Assembly (NCBI RefSeq): GCF_039939195.1
Contig: NZ_JBDUUH010000005.1
Coordinates: forward strand, 248,001-312,000
Origin: Foliimonas ilicis
GTDB taxonomy: Bacteria; Pseudomonadota; Alphaproteobacteria; Rhizobiales; Rhizobiaceae
Direction of reading: 5' to 3'
DNA: 64,000 nt
A program made the position numbers and the translations under genes. A model generated the notes under the pieces. That model was not told the origin of the DNA. It searched no databases and saw only the letters and a program-made list of their open reading frames with translations. How positions within the stretch are numbered: the first letter of the stretch is position 1; every line of letters begins with the position of its first letter. Below, piece after piece: positions 60,147-64,000 of this stretch.

Positions 60147-61183
60147 AATTTTCCCTTTTCGCCCATATGGAACGTCTCGATGCGTCTCAGAACCACAAGA
60201 CGCTCTATGACGAGTTCGTTACCCTTTGTGAAATCGCCGACAAGGGTGGGATGCACGCGATCTGGACCGGCGAACATCACGGCATGGATTTCACCATCGC
60301 GCCCAATCCCTTTGTCACCATCGCCGATCTTGCCCGCCGCACGAAAAACGTAAGGCTCGGCACGGGCACGGTGATCGCGCCTTTCTGGCATCCGATCAAG
60401 CTCGCTGGCGAAGCTGCGATGGCCGATCTTATCTGTGATGGACGCTTGGATATCGGCATCGCGCGTGGTGCCTATGCTTTTGAGTACGAGCGCTTGCTGC
60501 CCGGACTGGACGCATGGGGCGCGGGTCAGCGAATGCGCGAATTGATCCCCGCGATAAAAGGCATATGGGCGGGCGACTACGCCCATAATGGCGAGTTCTA
60601 CAAGTTTCCATCGACCACCTCCGCGCCGAAACCGTTGCAAGATCCGTACCCGCCGATCTGGGTGGCAGCGCGCGATCCCAATTCCCATGAGTTCGCCGTC
60701 GCCAATGATTGCAACGTGCAGGTCACGCCGCTCTGGCAGGGTGATGAGGAAGTCGAAACTCTGATGTCGCGTTTCAACGACGCATGTTCCAAACATGTGG
60801 AGAAGAAGCGCCCGAAGATCATGCTTCTGCGCCATACCTATGTCGGTTCCGACGAGGCGGACATTGCCCGCGCAGCCCATGAGATGAGCGTCTACTACAA
60901 TTACTTCTTCGCCTGGTTCAAAAACGAGAAGCCCATCCATCAAGGTCTGATCGAGCGCATTCCCGAGGCCGACATTGCCGAAAATGCGATGCTTTCGGGC
61001 GACGCGATGCGCAAGAACAATGTCGTTGGAAATGCCGATGAGGTTATCTCGCGCCTGAAGACCTACGAGACGATGGGCTACGACGAATATTCGTTCTGGA
61101 TCGACACCGGTATGAGTTTCGAGCGGAAGAAAGCCTCGCTCGAGCGCTTCATTTCCGACGTCATGCCGGCATTTGCGGAGTAG
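60143..61183 (+). CDS. Luciferase-like (LLM) flavin-dependent monooxygenase
   Basis: A 346-residue TIM-barrel protein of the bacterial luciferase group A type: WTGEHHGMDF, RTKNVRLGTGTVIAPFWHP (in part), DGRLDIGIARGAY. It uses reduced flavin from the reductase just upstream and oxygen. RutA and pyridine monooxygenases of this class cleave N-heterocycle rings, so a ring-opening or C-N-cleaving role is plausible. It is followed by an aldehyde dehydrogenase, which would oxidise the aldehyde product. Confidence 0.9.
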   Translation: MKFSLFAHMERLDASQNHKTLYDEFVTLCEIADKGGMHAIWTGEHHGMDFTIAPNPFVTIADLARRTKNVRLGTGTVIAPFWHPIKLAGEAAMADLICDGRLDIGIARGAYAFEYERLLPGLDAWGAGQRMRELIPAIKGIWAGDYAHNGEFYKFPSTTSAPKPLQDPYPPIWVAARDPNSHEFAVANDCNVQVTPLWQGDEEVETLMSRFNDACSKHVEKKRPKIMLLRHTYVGSDEADIARAAHEMSVYYNYFFAWFKNEKPIHQGLIERIPEADIAENAMLSGDAMRKNNVVGNADEVISRLKTYETMGYDEYSFWIDTGMSFERKKASLERFISDVMPAFAE

Positions 61184-61188
61184 GGCGA

Positions 61189-62655
61189 ATGCGCAGCTTT
61201 CAGTGCTATATTGATGGCCATTTCGACAACGGTGAAGCGCGCTTCTCAAGTATCGATCCGGCGACCGGCGAGATTTGGGCCGAGATGCCGGAAAGCCGGG
61301 AAGGCGATGTTGACCGGGCTGTTCAGGCCGCGCATCGGGCGCTTTATTCAGATGATGCCTGGTCGAAGCTGACGGCCACCCAACGCGGAAAGCTGTTGTA
61401 CAGGCTTGCCGATCTGGTTGCCGAAAACGCGCAAAAGCTCGCCGAACTTGAAACGCGCGATACAGGCAAGATCATCCGCGAAACCAGTGCACAGATTGCC
61501 TATGTCGCAGATTATTATCGCTATTATGCCGGTCTGGCCGACAAGATAGAAGGCGCATACCTGCCGATAGATAAGCCCGACATGGAAGTCTGGCTGCGAC
61601 GCGAGCCTGTCGGTGTTGTCGCGGCGATCGTGCCATGGAACAGCCAGCTTTTTCTAGCCGCGGTGAAGATCGGGCCTGCACTGGCTGCTGGCTGCACCGT
61701 CGTAGTCAAGGCCTCGGAAGATGGCCCCGCACCGCTGCTTGAGTTCGCCCGGCTGTTTCATGAGGCAGGGTTTCCGGCAGGCGTCGTCAATGTCCTTACC
61801 GGCTTTGGCCAGACATGCGGCAATGCGCTGACCACGCATTCGAAGGTGGCTCATATCGCGTTCACCGGCGGACCAGAGACGGCGCGCCATATCGTCCGCA
61901 ATTCCGCTGAAAACTTGGCATCGACATCGCTTGAACTCGGCGGGAAATCGCCGATTATCGTGTTTGCCGACGCTGACCTTGAAAGTGCTGCCAACGCGCA
62001 GGTCGCGGGCATCTTCGCGGCGACTGGCCAAAGCTGCGTTGCCGGTTCGCGGTTGATAATAGAAAGCAGCGTCAAGGACCGTTTTCTCGAAATTCTGAAG
62101 ACGAAGGCGGAAGCAATCCGCATCGGCTCGCCTCTCGATCGAGAGACGGAAGTCGGTCCGTTGGCGACCGACCGGCAGCGCAAGCACATACAGGCGCTCG
62201 TCGCCGCCTCGGTCGAAGCGGGCGCGCGCATTGTCACTGGCGGTGATGCCCTGGAGGGCAAGGGCTATTTTTATCGCCCCACGATACTGGATTGCGATGG
62301 TATTCGCTCTCCTTCGATGGAGAAGGAGTTCTTCGGCCCGGTTCTTTCGGTCGTTTCCTTCAAGACGGAAGCCGAGGCAATCGCGCTGGCCAACGATACG
62401 GTCTTTGGGCTCGCATCGGGCGTATTCACCCAGAATCTGACGCGTGCGCACCGGCTGATGAAGGCAATCCGGGCAGGCATCGTCTGGGTCAATACCTACC
62501 GGGCTGTATCGCCGATCGCGCCATTCGGCGGTTTCGGCCTTTCGGGTGACGGTCGCGAGGGCGGACTTGCCGCCGCGCTCGATTACACGCGCACGAAGAC
62601 CGTTTGGCTTCGAACCTCCGATGATCCGATTCCCGATCCTTTCGTGATGAGGTGA
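61189..62655 (+). CDS. Aldehyde dehydrogenase
   Basis: A 488-residue NAD(P)-dependent enzyme with VAAIVPWNSQLFLAAVK, FTGGPETARHIV, catalytic Glu in LELGGKSP, catalytic Cys in GQSCVAGSR, and FFGPVLSVVSF. It should oxidise a semialdehyde or aldehyde released by the monooxygenase to a carboxylic acid. The start is 5 bases after the monooxygenase stop, so it is within the operon. The following 103-base gap contains short inverted repeats only. Confidence 0.92.
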   Translation: MRSFQCYIDGHFDNGEARFSSIDPATGEIWAEMPESREGDVDRAVQAAHRALYSDDAWSKLTATQRGKLLYRLADLVAENAQKLAELETRDTGKIIRETSAQIAYVADYYRYYAGLADKIEGAYLPIDKPDMEVWLRREPVGVVAAIVPWNSQLFLAAVKIGPALAAGCTVVVKASEDGPAPLLEFARLFHEAGFPAGVVNVLTGFGQTCGNALTTHSKVAHIAFTGGPETARHIVRNSAENLASTSLELGGKSPIIVFADADLESAANAQVAGIFAATGQSCVAGSRLIIESSVKDRFLEILKTKAEAIRIGSPLDRETEVGPLATDRQRKHIQALVAASVEAGARIVTGGDALEGKGYFYRPTILDCDGIRSPSMEKEFFGPVLSVVSFKTEAEAIALANDTVFGLASGVFTQNLTRAHRLMKAIRAGIVWVNTYRAVSPIAPFGGFGLSGDGREGGLAAALDYTRTKTVWLRTSDDPIPDPFVMR

Positions 62656-62758
62656 TGCGGATGGCTCGAACGTGACGAACGAGCCGGCGGTTATTCGAGG
62701 AGGATCACCGCCGCCAATTTTATGAACGACCAACAATGTTTAAACGGGAGGAACGACT

Positions 62759-63769
62759 ATGAAAGGCACACTTATTGCCGCAGCGCTGGCAGCCGCATTC
62801 GGTGTATCGGGGCAGGCGATTGCCGCGGATATGGTTTTTACGAGTTGGGGCGGCACCACCCAGGATGTGCAGAAGGCCGAATGGGCCGATAAATTCGCTG
62901 AAAAGGAAGGCATCAACGTCGTTCAGGACGGGCCAACCGACTATGGCAAGATCAAAGCCATGGTCGATGCAGGCCGCGTGAACTGGGATGTCGTAGATGT
63001 TGAGGGCGACTATGCGGTTCAGGCCGGAAAGAACGGCCTTCTTGAAAAGCTCGACTTCTCCGTGATCGACAAGAGCAAGCTCGATCCGCGTTTCGTCACG
63101 GACTATTCGGTCGGCAGTTTTTATTATTCATTCGTCATCGGCTGCAACAAGGACGCGGTGGCGGAATGCCCCAAGACCTGGGCTGACCTTTTCGACACGC
63201 AGAAATTTCCCGGCAAACGCACTTTCTACAAATGGTCGGCACCCGGCGTGATCGAAGCCGCTCTGCTCGCCGACGGCGTGGCTCCGGATAAGCTCTATCC
63301 GCTCGATCTCGACCGTGCGTTCAAAAAGCTCGACACCATCAAGTCCGACATCATCTGGTGGTCCGGCGGCGCGCAATCTCAGCAATTGCTGGCTTCGGCG
63401 GAAGCCTCGTTCGGTTCGTTCTGGAATGGCCGCCTGACCGCGCTGGCCGAGACGGGGGTGACGGTCGAAACGTCGTGGGAGCAGAACATTACGGCTGCTG
63501 ATGTGCTGGTCGTACCGAAAGGTGCTCCCAACAAGGACGCCGCGATGAAATTCATCGCTTATGCTACATCGCCCGAAGCGCAGGCAGCGATGGCGGTGGG
63601 TACTGGCTATGCACCGACCAATCTCGACTCTCCGGCGAAGATGGACCCGGAAATTGCAAAAACGCTTCCCGATCAGCAGAAGGCCACTCAGGTCGATGCC
63701 GATATGAACTACTGGGCCGAGCATCGCGACGAGATCGGCAGCCGCTGGTACTCCTGGCAGGCGCAGTAA
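62759..63769 (+). CDS. Polyamine/opine-type ABC importer, periplasmic binding protein
   Basis: A 336-residue extracellular binding protein of the spermidine/putrescine type with a Sec signal peptide (MKGTLIAAALAAAFGVSGQAIA, cleavage after about residue 22). It shows FTSWGGTTQDVQK, VDVEGDYAVQAGKNGLL and KGAPNKDAAMKFIAYATSPEAQ. Such proteins bind polyamines or small cationic or carboxylated amines. ATG 62759 follows GGGAGGAACGACT. Probably it imports the substrate of the preceding operon. Confidence 0.92.
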   Translation: MKGTLIAAALAAAFGVSGQAIAADMVFTSWGGTTQDVQKAEWADKFAEKEGINVVQDGPTDYGKIKAMVDAGRVNWDVVDVEGDYAVQAGKNGLLEKLDFSVIDKSKLDPRFVTDYSVGSFYYSFVIGCNKDAVAECPKTWADLFDTQKFPGKRTFYKWSAPGVIEAALLADGVAPDKLYPLDLDRAFKKLDTIKSDIIWWSGGAQSQQLLASAEASFGSFWNGRLTALAETGVTVETSWEQNITAADVLVVPKGAPNKDAAMKFIAYATSPEAQAAMAVGTGYAPTNLDSPAKMDPEIAKTLPDQQKATQVDADMNYWAEHRDEIGSRWYSWQAQ

Positions 63770-63778
63770 TTCCAGCTT

Positions 63779-63804
63779 GCGCGGGAAACACAGGTTTCCC
63801 GCGC
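63779..63804. terminator. Hairpin between binding-protein and permease genes
   Basis: Perfect 11-base arms gcgcgggaaac (63779-63789) and gtttcccgcgc (63794-63804) with loop acag, 10 bases after the binding-protein stop and 23 before the permease start. Without a T-run it is likely an mRNA-stabilising, read-through-limiting element, like the one at 11029-11057. Confidence 0.7.
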
Positions 63805-63827
63805 CACTTCTCCGGAAAGGGCGCGGC

Positions 63828-64000
63828 ATGGTTTCGCTGACCGAAAACACAAGCATTCCAAAACAAACGAAAAATGGTTTTCGATTTGGCGCCTTCGGGG
63901 CAACGCTTCCGGCGCTGTTCGTCGTTATCGTCTTTTTCGTTTTGCCTGTTGCAGCGCTTCTTGCCAGGAGCGTGCTCGAACCCGCTCCGGGACTGGGTAA
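63828..64000 (+). CDS. ABC importer permease, N-terminal part (runs off the window)
   Basis: The frame opens at ATG 63828 after GGAAAGGGCGCGGC and stays open to the edge (57 residues). After a polar 23-residue start comes a first transmembrane segment (TLPALFVVIVFFVLPVAALL), typical of PotB/PotH-type permeases that partner polyamine-type binding proteins. Only the first helix is visible, so pairing with the preceding gene is inferred from position. Confidence 0.75.
   Translation, partial: MVSLTENTSIPKQTKNGFRFGAFGATLPALFVVIVFFVLPVAALLARSVLEPAPGLG

Noticed and set aside
62656..62758. Terminator between aldehyde dehydrogenase and binding-protein genes
   Set aside because: Two short inverted repeats (ggctcg/cgagcc and cggcggt/accgccg) without T-runs; could be read-through structure but not convincing.
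1..64000. Mobile elements, CRISPR arrays, tRNA or rRNA genes
   Set aside because: No transposase, integrase, phage, toxin or repeat-spacer pattern and no RNA gene were found on either strand; the converging-operon leader copies are the only long repeat noticed.

Overview
The window looks like part of an accessory or secondary-replicon region of an alphaproteobacterium of the Hyphomicrobiales, probably near Brucella/Ochrobactrum or a related rhizobial genus. This rests on gene content (bioMNY, betaine demethylation genes, ornithine cyclodeaminase, many ABC uptake systems), GC-rich codon use and dense LysR/GntR/TetR regulation. No rRNA, tRNA, CRISPR array, insertion sequence or phage gene was seen. 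Nearly all genes are catabolic: nutrient uptake, ring or C-N bond cleavage, and local regulators (ten in 64 kb).

Layout. 1-1560: 3' part of an aconitase-family gene. 1601-5548: GntR regulator, MFS permease, SDR dehydrogenase and isocitrate lyase/PEP mutase-family enzyme. 5592-6479: dienelactone hydrolase. 6684-8943: a 2,2-dialkylglycine decarboxylase gene broken by a one-base frameshift, with a divergent LysR regulator and a clear operator between them. 9033-18803: a quaternary-ammonium (betaine) block with a ProVWX-type ABC importer, a ProC-like reductase, a TetR regulator, an N-methylproline-demethylase-like flavoprotein, a DddQ-type DMSP-lyase-family cupin, and a Rieske monooxygenase with its reductase. 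18981-27737: a LysR gene, Lrp, ornithine cyclodeaminase, a CtlX-type guanidino/ureido hydrolase, an atypical ureohydrolase, a basic amino-acid ABC importer and a LysR regulator. 27827-32410: a three-subunit molybdenum aldehyde oxidoreductase (PaoABC-like) with a divergent TetR. 32564-34448: the biotin importer bioMNY.

34464-51415 is the most interesting part. Two operons run towards each other and meet at one bidirectional terminator (44713-44744). The right-going one encodes PxpA (LamB/YcsF), a biotin carrier, biotin carboxylase, PxpB/PxpC-type proteins and a complete Liv-type ABC importer. The left-going one encodes a three-subunit molybdenum hydroxylase, a second LamB/YcsF protein, a class III aminotransferase and a cupin-SnoaL fusion. 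Their promoter/leader regions (35384-35493 and 51303-51415, opposite strands) are near copies of each other, so I infer one regulon, probably under the LysR at 34464-35369, that imports, hydroxylates and opens an amide- or lactam-type nitrogen compound by a biotin-dependent route. The carboxylase parts resemble a split urea carboxylase, and bioMNY next door would supply the cofactor.

51474-56565: an HyuB/HyuA hydantoinase/oxoprolinase pair and an AraC regulator. 56915-64000: a GntR-controlled operon with two to three matching operators, encoding an AA_synth-family protein, alpha/beta hydrolase, flavin reductase with a long C-terminal extension, luciferase-like monooxygenase, aldehyde dehydrogenase and a polyamine-type ABC importer that runs off the right edge. 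It resembles two-component flavin-dependent ring-opening pathways. All substrate assignments are inferences from families and context.
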